Shown here: positions 31,657 through 40,571 of the stretch, piece after piece | Numbering within the stretch: the first letter of the stretch is position 1 | How the letters are laid out: each line of letters opens with the position of its first letter | Assembly: GCA_028718905.1 (NCBI GenBank) | Contig: JAQUKV010000005.1 | Coordinates: forward strand, 51,907-115,906 | DNA length: 64,000 nucleotides | Direction of reading: 5' to 3' | Source of the DNA: Candidatus Peribacteraceae bacterium | Lineage (GTDB): Bacteria > Patescibacteriota > Gracilibacteria > Peribacterales > Peribacteraceae | Notes under the pieces: generated by a model | What the model saw: the letters and a program-made list of their open reading frames with translations, nothing else | The model's database searches: none | What the model was told of the DNA's origin: nothing | Made by a program: the position numbers and the translations under genes

Positions 31657-32688
31657 ATGACCTTCATGGCACTTCCATCAACCCATCGTGCCACTCATCG
31701 CCCAAGAACGATGTCCATCGGGGGGGCAACGTACGACTTGTTCGTGCGTCTGAATCATGATGCCCTCTGTCAGGAAGGGGACAAAAACATGTTCGCCCTC
31801 CCGCTCGGCGAAAAGGTGCACGTGGATGAGGTCATCGAAACCTGCGGAGGAGGCGCATCGAATACGAGCGTCGGGCTCGCACGACTGGGGTGCGCCGCGC
31901 TCTTCGAAGGTGTGATCGGCTCCGATCTGTGGGGCGAGAGATTGCTCAAAAATCTGCAGAAAGAGGGAGTGGACACGCAGAACGCCCTCATTGTGGAGGG
32001 TGAAGTATCCAGTTTCTCGATCATCCTCTCTGCACGCGAAGGAGAACGAGTGATCCTCTACACGCCCGGCGCCAACGCCCATCTCCACAAGTCGAACTTC
32101 GACCGCGATATCGCCGAGCAGATGGACTGGGTGTACCTGAATCACATTCAGGAATCCGCACACGACATTCAAGAGGACATTGTCGAGATCCTCGCGCAGA
32201 AGCGTCCCAGCCTGACGTGGAATCCGGGCGGACGCCAGATTGCCGCAGGCATCGAGACCGAGATGAACAGCCGGCTGCTCCCCTTCACCGATCTGTTACT
32301 GCTCAATGTCGAGGAGGCGCTGGCATTCACGCACGCGAGCACGCTGGAAGCCGCACTCTCCTGTCTTCTCCGGAGCGGTGCCAGACAGATCTGCGTGACG
32401 GACGGACGGAAAGGCGTCACCGGTACCGACGGGAAGAAGTTGTATCAGTGCCCCTGCGACGACACCGTGGAAGTGGTGGATACCACAGGCGCGGGCGACG
32501 CATTCGGCACCGGTGTCACGTGGGCTCTGTTGAAGGGACTCCCCTTCCCAACGGCTTTGAAAGCAGGTACACTGAATGCAGCCGGTGTGGTGGGCGCGTT
32601 CGGCGCGCAGCGGGGACTGCTCACAGAAACTCAGCTGCAGGAACGACTCTTGTCCACCCGTCTCTCCGTTACCGACCGGCCACTCTGA
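31657..32688 (+). CDS. PfkB-family carbohydrate kinase
   Basis: GGGASNTSVGLARLG, VIGSDLWGERLLKNLQKEGVDT, DTTGAGDAFGTGVTWALLKG. Confidence 0.92.
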   Translation: MTFMALPSTHRATHRPRTMSIGGATYDLFVRLNHDALCQEGDKNMFALPLGEKVHVDEVIETCGGGASNTSVGLARLGCAALFEGVIGSDLWGERLLKNLQKEGVDTQNALIVEGEVSSFSIILSAREGERVILYTPGANAHLHKSNFDRDIAEQMDWVYLNHIQESAHDIQEDIVEILAQKRPSLTWNPGGRQIAAGIETEMNSRLLPFTDLLLLNVEEALAFTHASTLEAALSCLLRSGARQICVTDGRKGVTGTDGKKLYQCPCDDTVEVVDTTGAGDAFGTGVTWALLKGLPFPTALKAGTLNAAGVVGAFGAQRGLLTETQLQERLLSTRLSVTDRPL

Positions 32689-32736
32689 TTCATCTTTCAT
32701 TCCTGCCTTAACCTTCCAAACCTCCCACACACTCCC

Positions 32737-33336
32737 ATGTCCGATGATCAGCTCCTCCAGATTCAGGAACTCATCGAAAGCGCGGCATCGTCGCTCAAGA
32801 CCGCCAATACGCTTTTGCGTTCCATCACGGGAATTTCCGATACCGATCGCGAGCGGCACATGACGCGTGCGGGCTCCATGGTCGGCGGTTCGGTCAGCGG
32901 TAAAGTGGTGGAAGGGATCTTCGACGGACAGAACATGGTGGATAGCTCTGGCAACACCTACCCCGTTCCCGCGAACTATGCTTCGAAGAGCAAGCTCATG
33001 GAGGGGGATGGCATGAAACTCACGATTACCGACGAAGGCAAATTCATCTACAAACAAATTGCCCCGGTCAAGAGACGGACCGTAGTCGGCGTGCTGATTC
33101 AGGAGGACGGCCAGTACAAAGTGCTCGCAGAGGGCAAGGCATTTCGTGTGCTCCTCGCTTCAGTCACATTCTATCGCGCCGAAGTGGGAGATCAGGTGAC
33201 CATCCTGCTCCCCGAAGAGGGAGATGCCCGCTGGGGTGCGGTGGACGCTGTGATCCCCAAGCACCTCTCGGAGGCAGCCGCCCGCACAACCGTCAGCCGC
33301 GCGCAGAGTGACGACGGGGAATTGAAACCCTTGTAG
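32737..33336 (+). CDS. Conserved-looking hypothetical protein
   Basis: 199 aa, intact ORF, well spaced after the PfkB gene. Confidence 0.6.
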   Translation: MSDDQLLQIQELIESAASSLKTANTLLRSITGISDTDRERHMTRAGSMVGGSVSGKVVEGIFDGQNMVDSSGNTYPVPANYASKSKLMEGDGMKLTITDEGKFIYKQIAPVKRRTVVGVLIQEDGQYKVLAEGKAFRVLLASVTFYRAEVGDQVTILLPEEGDARWGAVDAVIPKHLSEAAARTTVSRAQSDDGELKPL

Positions 33337-33446
33337 GGATTGGGGATTAGTTATTGGGGATTAGGGAGGAGAATGAGAAGGATCTTTTTAGAAAAAACAC
33401 CGATTTCGTATGCCCTAATACACTAATCCCTAACCCCTAATCCCTT
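33334..33446. repeat. Paired inverted short-tandem-repeat arms (GGGATTAG/CTAATCCC)
   Basis: tagggattggggattagttattggggattaggg ... gccctaatacactaatccctaacccctaatccc; left arm contains the upstream stop codon. Confidence 0.8.
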
Positions 33447-33494
33447 CCTGCCACAAGTGGAAAATCAACCGCCCCGCCTGTACTCTCTCCTTGC

Positions 33495-34814
33495 ATGAAG
33501 ATCCCCGCACGCATCCTTTTCCCTGTCACCTTTGCACTCCTGTGCGCGGCCGCCCTGCTCGCATTCCTCTGGTGGCAGCTCACCGCCGCTTCGCACTCCG
33601 CCCTCCGACGCACTGTGGATCCCGGATTGCAGACAGAACATCTGACGGGGTCGGGCGGTTTCCAGACACAGCTTGCTCCGGCCGACTCGCGCGATCTTTC
33701 ACTTCTGCATCTGCGTGAAGGCGATCTGTATGCCGTACGCGGCGAGTGGGCCGAAGCAGCCGCGTCCTACGAACAGGCCGTGGCACTGGATGGCGGCCTG
33801 CCGGCGCTGCGCAAACTTGCCCTCGCTGAGCTGCAGCGGCGCGATATGGGAGCCCTGCAGGAAACCATCCGCAAGCTGAAGGCGGCAGGTGCGCGTCCCG
33901 AAGATGTGGCCCTCATCGAGAACATCGTGCTCCTGCGCACTGGCGAGCTCTCGACCGCCCGCAAGCGGCTGGACGGCGCGGCGGATTCCCCCCAGAAGCA
34001 CTACGCCCTCGCCCTGCTGAACATCATTGAGGGAAATCACACCGTCGCACAGCAGGAACTCAGCATGGTCACCACGGGGTGGGAGCCGGCACTCCGTTCA
34101 AATGCGCGAACACTCATCGGCGCCTACGAGGAATTCGCTCTCTTCCCCGAGAGCAGCGATCTGCACCTGATCACCCTGCTCTCACGCGCGCTGGCGCAGG
34201 TGCAGGAGTGCGAATTGGCCCTTCCGCTCCTCGCACAGGTGACCAAAGAGAAGGAGGACTACCGCGACGCATGGATCGTGCAGGGCTACTGCGAGCTCAC
34301 CACCGAACGGCCGCAGCAGGCACTCGTTTCCCTCGAACGCGCCTACAATTTGAATCCCGAAAAGCCCGAGATCCAGTACTTCCTCGCCCGCGCGCATGCG
34401 GCTCTCGACCAGCACGATAACGCCATCACTTTCCTTGAATATGCGCTGCAGAACGGCTTCACGCCCAAGAGTGAGATCCGCCGCCTCATCGCCTCCGAAG
34501 CCCTGAAGAAAGGTGACGCGGCTCAGGCCCTCGGCCAGTACAAAGCCATCGTTGAGGAACCGGATGCCCCTTTCGAAGCGTTTGATGGCGCCGTCTCGAC
34601 GGCCATCGCCCTCAAGCGCAATGACGAAGCAATCGCTCTGGCTACGCTCGCAACGCAGCGCATGCCCGAGAATGCACGCTCCTTCGATCTGCTTGGCTGG
34701 GCGTACGTCGAGGCAGGCAAGTCAGAAGAGGCTCGCACCGCCATCACGAAGGCGCTCGAACTGGATCCTTACCTCCTGAGTGCGAAGGAGCGGCTGGAAA
34801 AATTACCACAATAG
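33495..34814 (+). CDS. TPR-repeat protein, membrane anchored
   Basis: N-terminal TM; AEAAASYEQAVALDGGLPALRKLALAEL, ALVSLERAYNLNPEKPEIQYFLARAHAALDQHDNAITFLEYALQ. Confidence 0.85.
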   Translation: MKIPARILFPVTFALLCAAALLAFLWWQLTAASHSALRRTVDPGLQTEHLTGSGGFQTQLAPADSRDLSLLHLREGDLYAVRGEWAEAAASYEQAVALDGGLPALRKLALAELQRRDMGALQETIRKLKAAGARPEDVALIENIVLLRTGELSTARKRLDGAADSPQKHYALALLNIIEGNHTVAQQELSMVTTGWEPALRSNARTLIGAYEEFALFPESSDLHLITLLSRALAQVQECELALPLLAQVTKEKEDYRDAWIVQGYCELTTERPQQALVSLERAYNLNPEKPEIQYFLARAHAALDQHDNAITFLEYALQNGFTPKSEIRRLIASEALKKGDAAQALGQYKAIVEEPDAPFEAFDGAVSTAIALKRNDEAIALATLATQRMPENARSFDLLGWAYVEAGKSEEARTAITKALELDPYLLSAKERLEKLPQ

Positions 34815-34848
34815 CAGCGGCCCTTCGCGGCTGCGGTTTCCTTATAAC

Positions 34849-35370
34849 TGCCTCACCCCCGTCCCCTCTCCGTTTCCACCCAACGCCACCGGAGAGGGGT
34901 GAGCTTGAGCATCCATAATATCTGGAATAGAGTTTTCTCCTTTCTCAACGTATGAGAAATGAAGAAACACTCCGGCAGCGAAGGAGGCGGAAGATGCTGT
35001 ACGCACGTCGACTCCGGAAAAGAATGACGAGAACTGAGATCATTCTGTGGGAAGCTCTTCGTAACCGGAAATGCGCAGGATTGAAGTTCTGTCGTCAATT
35101 CCCCCTTGAATGGTTTGTTGTTGATTTTTTCTGCGTTGAACGGAGCGTCATTATCGAAATCGACGGTCCTATACATGAACAACAGCGGGTATACGATCAG
35201 GAACGTGATGAGATTCTGCGGCAGAAACAACTGCGAATCCTGCGGCTGACGAACGATCAGATTGTGGACGACCTTCCTTTCGTGCTCCAGATGATCAAGA
35301 ACTTCTGCGCACTCCCCCTCCCCCGAGGAGAGCGGAGTGGCAAGGGGGAGGGGGTCGGGGGGTGAGGCAG
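34849..35370. mobile_element. Putative 522-bp element: 13-bp perfect terminal inverted repeats around a DUF559 ORF
   Basis: CTGCCTCACCCCC (34849-34861) and GGGGGTGAGGCAG (35358-35370). Confidence 0.55.
34952..35365 (+). CDS. DUF559 (Vsr/PD-(D/E)XK-like) protein
   Basis: MTRTEIILWEALRNRKCAGLKFCRQFPLEWFVVDFFCVERSVIIEIDGPIHEQQRVYDQERDEIL. Confidence 0.9.
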   Translation: MRNEETLRQRRRRKMLYARRLRKRMTRTEIILWEALRNRKCAGLKFCRQFPLEWFVVDFFCVERSVIIEIDGPIHEQQRVYDQERDEILRQKQLRILRLTNDQIVDDLPFVLQMIKNFCALPLPRGERSGKGEGVGG

Positions 35371-35398
35371 CAAACACAACGGGCTATACTCCTCTGCG

Positions 35399-37096
35399 AT
35401 GCAGCGGACATGCGCCAACCCCCAGTGCAAACGACTCTTCGAGATCACGCAGGAGGACCTCGCATTTTACGAAAAAATCTCTCCGGTCTTCCCCTCGACT
35501 GCGCTCGGGGCAGGCAATGGGAAGAAAGAACTGATCCCGGCACCGACACTCTGCCCGGACTGCCGCTGGCAACGCAGGCTTGCTTGGCGGAATGAACGGC
35601 ACCTTCATCATGCCACCTGCAACTCATGTCAGAAGAACATTCTCTCCATGTATGTCCCTGCGGAGGAAACGATTCAGTACTGCCAGGATTGTTACTTCGG
35701 TGATGAGTGGGATGGCGTGGAACAGGCTCGCGACGGCAACCTGCAACAGCCATTCTTCCAGCAGTTTTCGACACTCTTTCGCCGTATCCCAAAATTGCAC
35801 CTCTACGTGAAGAGTTCGGAGAACTGTGAATTCACGAATATCGCTTTGGAGAACAAAAACTGCTACCTGCTCGTCGGGAGTGGCTTCAGCAGAGACTGCT
35901 ACTACGGAACGCATATCTTCTACTGTGAGAATTGCGTGGATGCCACATTCTCCGAACGCTGCGAGGAATGCTATGAAGTGACGAACTGTGAGAAGTGCTA
36001 CCGTTGCGTGCACTCATTGCAAAGTCAGCAGTGCCACAACAGCGCCTTCCTCTTCGACTGCCGCGATTGTGATTCGTGCATCAATTGCTGGAACCTGCGC
36101 AACAAGAAATACTTCATCGAGAACGTTGCTGTATCTGCGGAGGAATTCAACCGCTACCGGCAAGAGAAGCTTCCCGCACTTCTCGCCCATCCTGCCGATA
36201 CGCTCCGCTCCATCGCTCTGCGCGCCCTCCACCGCCCGATGATCAGTGTTGGAAGCGAGGAAGTGAGCGGAGACTTCGTCTACCATTCCAAGAATGCTCA
36301 TGATTGTTACAACATTGACGGATGTCATGATGTCGTACGTCTTGCCGCGTGCATTCAACAAAAAGACTCCCACGACGCACTGGGGACAAGCCTCGGAGAG
36401 CTGGCTTACGACTGTTTCAATGATGATTGGCCGCACCAGACGGGATGGTGTATGAACAGTACCTACCTGGATGACTGCTGGTACTGCGACTCCTGTGATC
36501 ATGGCGAACACCTTTTCGGTTGCGTCGGCCTCAAACACAAGAAGTACTGCATCCTCAACAAGCAGTACTCGAAGGAAGAGTATGAGCGGCTGGTGCCGCA
36601 GATCATCGCGAAGATGCGCGCGGACAAGAAATGGGGAGAATTCTTCCCTGTCGAGCTCTCACCCTTCGCCTACAACGAGACCGTGGCGCAGGAGTACTTC
36701 CCGCTCACAAAAGCAGAGGCGCTGAAGCGAGGCTGGAAGTGGCGGGAGGAAAAAGAGGAAGCACCGAAGGTTTCCAAAGTCATTCCCGCAGAGAAACTGC
36801 CCGATTCCAACGATGATGTTCCCGACGACATCCTGAACTGGGCGATTGAATGCGAGGCGACGAAGAGGCCGTTTCGCATCATCAGGCAGGAATTGGATTT
36901 CTACCGGAAGATGCGCTTGCCCATCCCCCGCTTCCATCCGGATGAACGGCACCGGCGTCGCCTGGCGCTCCGAAACCCGCGCAAGCTCTGGAAGAGACCG
37001 TGCATGAAATGTCAGAAAGAAATGCAAACAACGTACTCTCCCGATAGACCAGAGATTGTGTATTGCGAGCAGTGCTACCTCAAGGAGGTATACTGA
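35399..37096 (+). CDS. Large Cys-rich zinc-ribbon/solenoid protein, copy 1
   Basis: 565 aa, ~38 Cys by hand count; LCPDC, NSCQ, ENCVDATFSERCEECYEVTNCEKCYRC, C-terminal PCMKCQKEMQTTYSPDRPEIVYCEQCYLKEVY. Confidence 0.85.
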   Translation: MQRTCANPQCKRLFEITQEDLAFYEKISPVFPSTALGAGNGKKELIPAPTLCPDCRWQRRLAWRNERHLHHATCNSCQKNILSMYVPAEETIQYCQDCYFGDEWDGVEQARDGNLQQPFFQQFSTLFRRIPKLHLYVKSSENCEFTNIALENKNCYLLVGSGFSRDCYYGTHIFYCENCVDATFSERCEECYEVTNCEKCYRCVHSLQSQQCHNSAFLFDCRDCDSCINCWNLRNKKYFIENVAVSAEEFNRYRQEKLPALLAHPADTLRSIALRALHRPMISVGSEEVSGDFVYHSKNAHDCYNIDGCHDVVRLAACIQQKDSHDALGTSLGELAYDCFNDDWPHQTGWCMNSTYLDDCWYCDSCDHGEHLFGCVGLKHKKYCILNKQYSKEEYERLVPQIIAKMRADKKWGEFFPVELSPFAYNETVAQEYFPLTKAEALKRGWKWREEKEEAPKVSKVIPAEKLPDSNDDVPDDILNWAIECEATKRPFRIIRQELDFYRKMRLPIPRFHPDERHRRRLALRNPRKLWKRPCMKCQKEMQTTYSPDRPEIVYCEQCYLKEVY

Positions 37097-37101
37097 CCTC
37101 C
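37084..37101 (+). promoter_or_regulatory. SD/anti-SD hairpin before Cys-rich gene 2
   Basis: GGAGGT-atactg-ACCTCC, one nt before ATG; overlaps the stop of gene 1. Confidence 0.6.
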
Positions 37102-37102
37102 A

Positions 37103-38767
37103 ATGCAAAGACAGTGTCGACAATGCTCTGCGGCATTCGAGGTCACCGACGATGATCTCGCATTCTATGAGCAGTTGGATGTGCCCGCCCCCACGTGGTG
37201 TCCGTCTTGCCGCGAAATGCGCCGGATGGCGTGGTACACCGAGCGCTACCTCTATCCCGGCAAGTGCGCGCTCTGCAAGAAGAACGTGATCTCGCAATTT
37301 GAGCCGAGGAATCCGCGAGCCAAAAACCAGTACTGCCTGCAGTGCTGGTGGAGCGACAAGTGGGATCCCTTGAGTTACGGACGTCCCTACGACCCGAACC
37401 GCTCGTTCTTCGAGCAACTCCATGAACTCGAGATGGCCGTGCCCTACGCCTGCACGACGAACGACACGGTGCTCGAAAATTGCGACTACACGCACCAGAC
37501 GGGCCACAGCAAGAACTGCTACTTGGTCTTTCACACCTCACTCTGCGAGGACTGCTACTACGGCTACGGGGTGAAGAAGAGCAAGAACTGCATGGACGTG
37601 CACTACTGCCACGAATCGGAATTGTGTTATGAATGTGTGGACGTGGTGGGATGCTACGGGCTCTCCTGGTGTCAGGATTGCCAAAATTGCTCCGAAAGCA
37701 GTTTCATCCGCGACTGCATCGGGTGCAGTGCGTGTTTCCTCTGCGTGGGACTGCGCAACAAGAAACACTGCTTCCTCAATGAACAGTTGTCACCGCAAGA
37801 ATACAAGAAGCGCGTAGCCGAGGCTTCGACAGATTCGTACGCCATGACTCAGGCGATGCTGAAGAAATTCAAAGAGCTCCAGCTCTCTCACCATTGGAAA
37901 TGCCTGCAGACGGAGATGGTGGAAGATGCGCGGGGCAATTATCTCTACCGTGCACGCGATGCGAAGGAGTGTTTCGACTGCAGCGATATCGAACATTCCC
38001 GCAACTGCAGTCAGCTGCAACTGGGCGTGAAGTACTGTCGCGATATCTTCCAGTTCGGCATCGGGATCGAACTCTGTTTTGACTGCCTCTCCATCGGCTA
38101 CAGCAGTTACGACCTCGCCTTCTGTTCCTGCTGCATGGAGAGCGCCGCGCGACTGCGGTACTGCATGTACTGCTTCGGGGGGACGACCGACTGCTTCGGC
38201 TGCGTGCAGCTTCAGCGCGCCAAATTCTGCATCTTGAACAAGCAGTACACGGAAGCTGCGTACCGCACGCTCAAAGAGAACATCATCGCGAAGATGAAAG
38301 CGGACGGTGAGTGGGGCGAATTCTTTCCGATGGAGCTCTGCGCGAGCGGCTACAACGAATCGACGGCGCAGTGGTGGTACCCCCGCACGAAAGCCGAGGC
38401 CGTGAAGAACGGCTGGCCGTGGGAGGACAACCTGCCCAAAACGGAAGGGAAGGAAACACTGGAACGCATCCCGGACCGCATCGAGGACGTACCCGATGAC
38501 ATCGTGAACAAAATCCTCCGCTGCGAGAAGTGCGGGCGGAACTACAAGGTCATCGCGCAGGAACTGGGTCTCTACCGCAGTCGCTCACTGCCCGTACCGC
38601 ACCGCTGCTTTGACTGCCGCCGCATGGACCGCTTCGATCTGAGGAACCCCCGCAAACTCTGGAAGAGACCATGCATGAAGTGCGGAAAGGAGATGCAGAC
38701 GACCTACGCGCCGGAAAGACCGGAGATCGTGTACTGTGAATCTTGTTACCTATCTTCGGTGTATTGA
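37103..38767 (+). CDS. Large Cys-rich zinc-ribbon/solenoid protein, copy 2
   Basis: MQRQCRQCSAAFEVTDDDLAFYEQLDVPAPTWCPSC; ELCYECVDVVGCYGLSWCQDCQNCSESSFIRDCIGCSACFLC; same C-terminal module. Confidence 0.85.
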   Translation: MQRQCRQCSAAFEVTDDDLAFYEQLDVPAPTWCPSCREMRRMAWYTERYLYPGKCALCKKNVISQFEPRNPRAKNQYCLQCWWSDKWDPLSYGRPYDPNRSFFEQLHELEMAVPYACTTNDTVLENCDYTHQTGHSKNCYLVFHTSLCEDCYYGYGVKKSKNCMDVHYCHESELCYECVDVVGCYGLSWCQDCQNCSESSFIRDCIGCSACFLCVGLRNKKHCFLNEQLSPQEYKKRVAEASTDSYAMTQAMLKKFKELQLSHHWKCLQTEMVEDARGNYLYRARDAKECFDCSDIEHSRNCSQLQLGVKYCRDIFQFGIGIELCFDCLSIGYSSYDLAFCSCCMESAARLRYCMYCFGGTTDCFGCVQLQRAKFCILNKQYTEAAYRTLKENIIAKMKADGEWGEFFPMELCASGYNESTAQWWYPRTKAEAVKNGWPWEDNLPKTEGKETLERIPDRIEDVPDDIVNKILRCEKCGRNYKVIAQELGLYRSRSLPVPHRCFDCRRMDRFDLRNPRKLWKRPCMKCGKEMQTTYAPERPEIVYCESCYLSSVY

Positions 38768-38804
38768 GATATGCACATTGGTTCATCAGACAGCGGCGCA
38801 ACAA

Positions 38805-38862
38805 GATTCACCCTGAGCCTGTCGAAGGGCGAAGAGCTTGCCCTGAAGCGAAGCTGAAGGGT
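38805..38862. repeat. REP-like palindromic element between Cys-rich genes 2 and 3
   Basis: ttcaccctgagcctgtcgaagggcgaagagcttgccctgaagcgaagctgaagggtgct. Confidence 0.7.
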
Positions 38863-38872
38863 GCTACTTGAA

Positions 38873-38890
38873 GGAGGTATACTGACCTCC
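38873..38890 (+). promoter_or_regulatory. SD/anti-SD hairpin before Cys-rich gene 3
   Basis: GGAGGT-atactg-ACCTCC inside an orphan CYLKEVY* tail. Confidence 0.6.
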
Positions 38891-38891
38891 C

Positions 38892-40565
38892 ATGCAAAGA
38901 CAGTGTCGACAATGCTCTGCGGCATTCGAGATCACGCAGGAGGATCTCGCTTTCTACGACAAGATCTCACCCGTATTCGCGGGTAAGAAAGAGTTGATTC
39001 CGGCTCCGACGCTGTGCCCGGAGTGTCGCCAGCAGCGCCGCTACGCGATCCGCAACGAGAGGAACCTGCACAAACGAACATGCGATTTGTGCGGGAAGAG
39101 CGGTCTCGCCATGTACGACAGCGAGAAGCCATTCCCCGTCTACTGCCCCTCCTGCTGGTGGAGCGATCAATGGCATGGGGAATCGGCGGGGCGTCCGTTT
39201 GCGTTCGACAAGCCGTTCTTTGAGCAGTTCGCCCTCCTCCAACGAGACGTGCCGCGTATCGGTCTCTACCTCGTCAATTCGGAAAATTGCGATTACTGCA
39301 ATTACCTCGGCGACTGCAAAAGCTGCTACCTCACATTCGGTTCCGTCTACTCGCAGGACTGTCTCTACGGATCCGCCTACTACTCGAAGGACTGTGTGGA
39401 TAATCTCGTCACCCGCGAGTGCGAGCTCTGCTATGAATGCACCGACAGCCGTAAACTCTATTCCTGCCTCTTCTGCCAGGATTGCTATCACTCCGATCAC
39501 CTCCTCTACTGCTACGACCTGCAGGGATGCAGCGAATGCATTGCCTGTGCGGGATTACGGAACAAGAAGTACCACATTGGAAACAAGGCACACTCGAAGG
39601 AGGAGTACGACGCGGTGAAAGCGAAGATTACACTCTGTGATTCCAGAACTACGAAAGCCCTGCGAGCGCAGATGGAAGCCGTCAAGCTCGCGACGCCGCG
39701 CCATTACATGCCCTCGAGCAGCGTGCAGAACGTCAGCGGGACTCACCTCTACAACTCGAAGAACACGTTTCAGTCGTTCTTCGTCGATCGCTGCGAAGAC
39801 TCGGCCTACTGCATGCAAGTGGTGGATCTCAAGGATTGTCGCGACTGTAACTATACGGAAGAGGACGAACTCTGCTGCGAGTACCTCGGAATGTACGGCG
39901 CCAAGAACACGTTCCTCTCCACGTTCTCACGACACACGTACGACGTATGGTATTCGGAATACTGCATCAATGCGAAGCACCTCTTTGGGTGCGCGGGCAT
40001 ACGCGACCGTCAGTACTGCATCCTCAACAAGCAGTACTCGAAGGAAGAGTATGAGCGGCTGGTGCCGCAGATCATCGCAAAGATGCGCGCGGACAAGAAA
40101 TGGGGAGAATTCTTCCCTGTCGAGCTCTCACCCTTCGCCTACAACGAGACCGTGGCACAAGAATACTTTCCGCTGACGAAGGAGGAAGCGCAGAAACGTG
40201 GATGGCAATGGCAGGAGGAAAAAGAGGAAGCACCGAAGGTTTCCAAAGTCATTCCCGCAGAGAAATTGCCCGATTCCATCGACGACATTCCCGATGACAT
40301 CCTCAACTGGGCCATTGAATGTGAGGCGACGAAGAGGCCCTTCCGGATCACCAAACAGGAATTGGATTTTTACCGCCGTAACGGTCTCCCTGTTCCTCGT
40401 CGGCATCCGGATCAGCGCTACCAAGATCGCATGGCACAGAGAAGACCGCGCAAACTCTGGAAACGGCAATGTCAGAAATGCCAGAAGCCCATCGAAACCG
40501 CATATGCACCCGGCCGCTCCGAGATCGTGTACTGCGAATCCTGTTACCTTAAAGAAGTGTATTGA
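38892..40565 (+). CDS. Large Cys-rich zinc-ribbon/solenoid protein, copy 3
   Basis: MQRQCRQCSAAFEITQEDLAFYDKISPVFAGKKELIPAPTLCPEC; SKDCVDNLVTRECELCYECTDSRKLYSCLFCQDCYHSD; same C-terminal module. Confidence 0.85.
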   Translation: MQRQCRQCSAAFEITQEDLAFYDKISPVFAGKKELIPAPTLCPECRQQRRYAIRNERNLHKRTCDLCGKSGLAMYDSEKPFPVYCPSCWWSDQWHGESAGRPFAFDKPFFEQFALLQRDVPRIGLYLVNSENCDYCNYLGDCKSCYLTFGSVYSQDCLYGSAYYSKDCVDNLVTRECELCYECTDSRKLYSCLFCQDCYHSDHLLYCYDLQGCSECIACAGLRNKKYHIGNKAHSKEEYDAVKAKITLCDSRTTKALRAQMEAVKLATPRHYMPSSSVQNVSGTHLYNSKNTFQSFFVDRCEDSAYCMQVVDLKDCRDCNYTEEDELCCEYLGMYGAKNTFLSTFSRHTYDVWYSEYCINAKHLFGCAGIRDRQYCILNKQYSKEEYERLVPQIIAKMRADKKWGEFFPVELSPFAYNETVAQEYFPLTKEEAQKRGWQWQEEKEEAPKVSKVIPAEKLPDSIDDIPDDILNWAIECEATKRPFRITKQELDFYRRNGLPVPRRHPDQRYQDRMAQRRPRKLWKRQCQKCQKPIETAYAPGRSEIVYCESCYLKEVY

Positions 40566-40571
40566 GATACA

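Noticed and set aside
35358-35398. Target-site duplication for the DUF559 element
   Set aside because: Flanks (ccttataa on the left, caaacaca on the right) do not match, so transposition is not demonstrated
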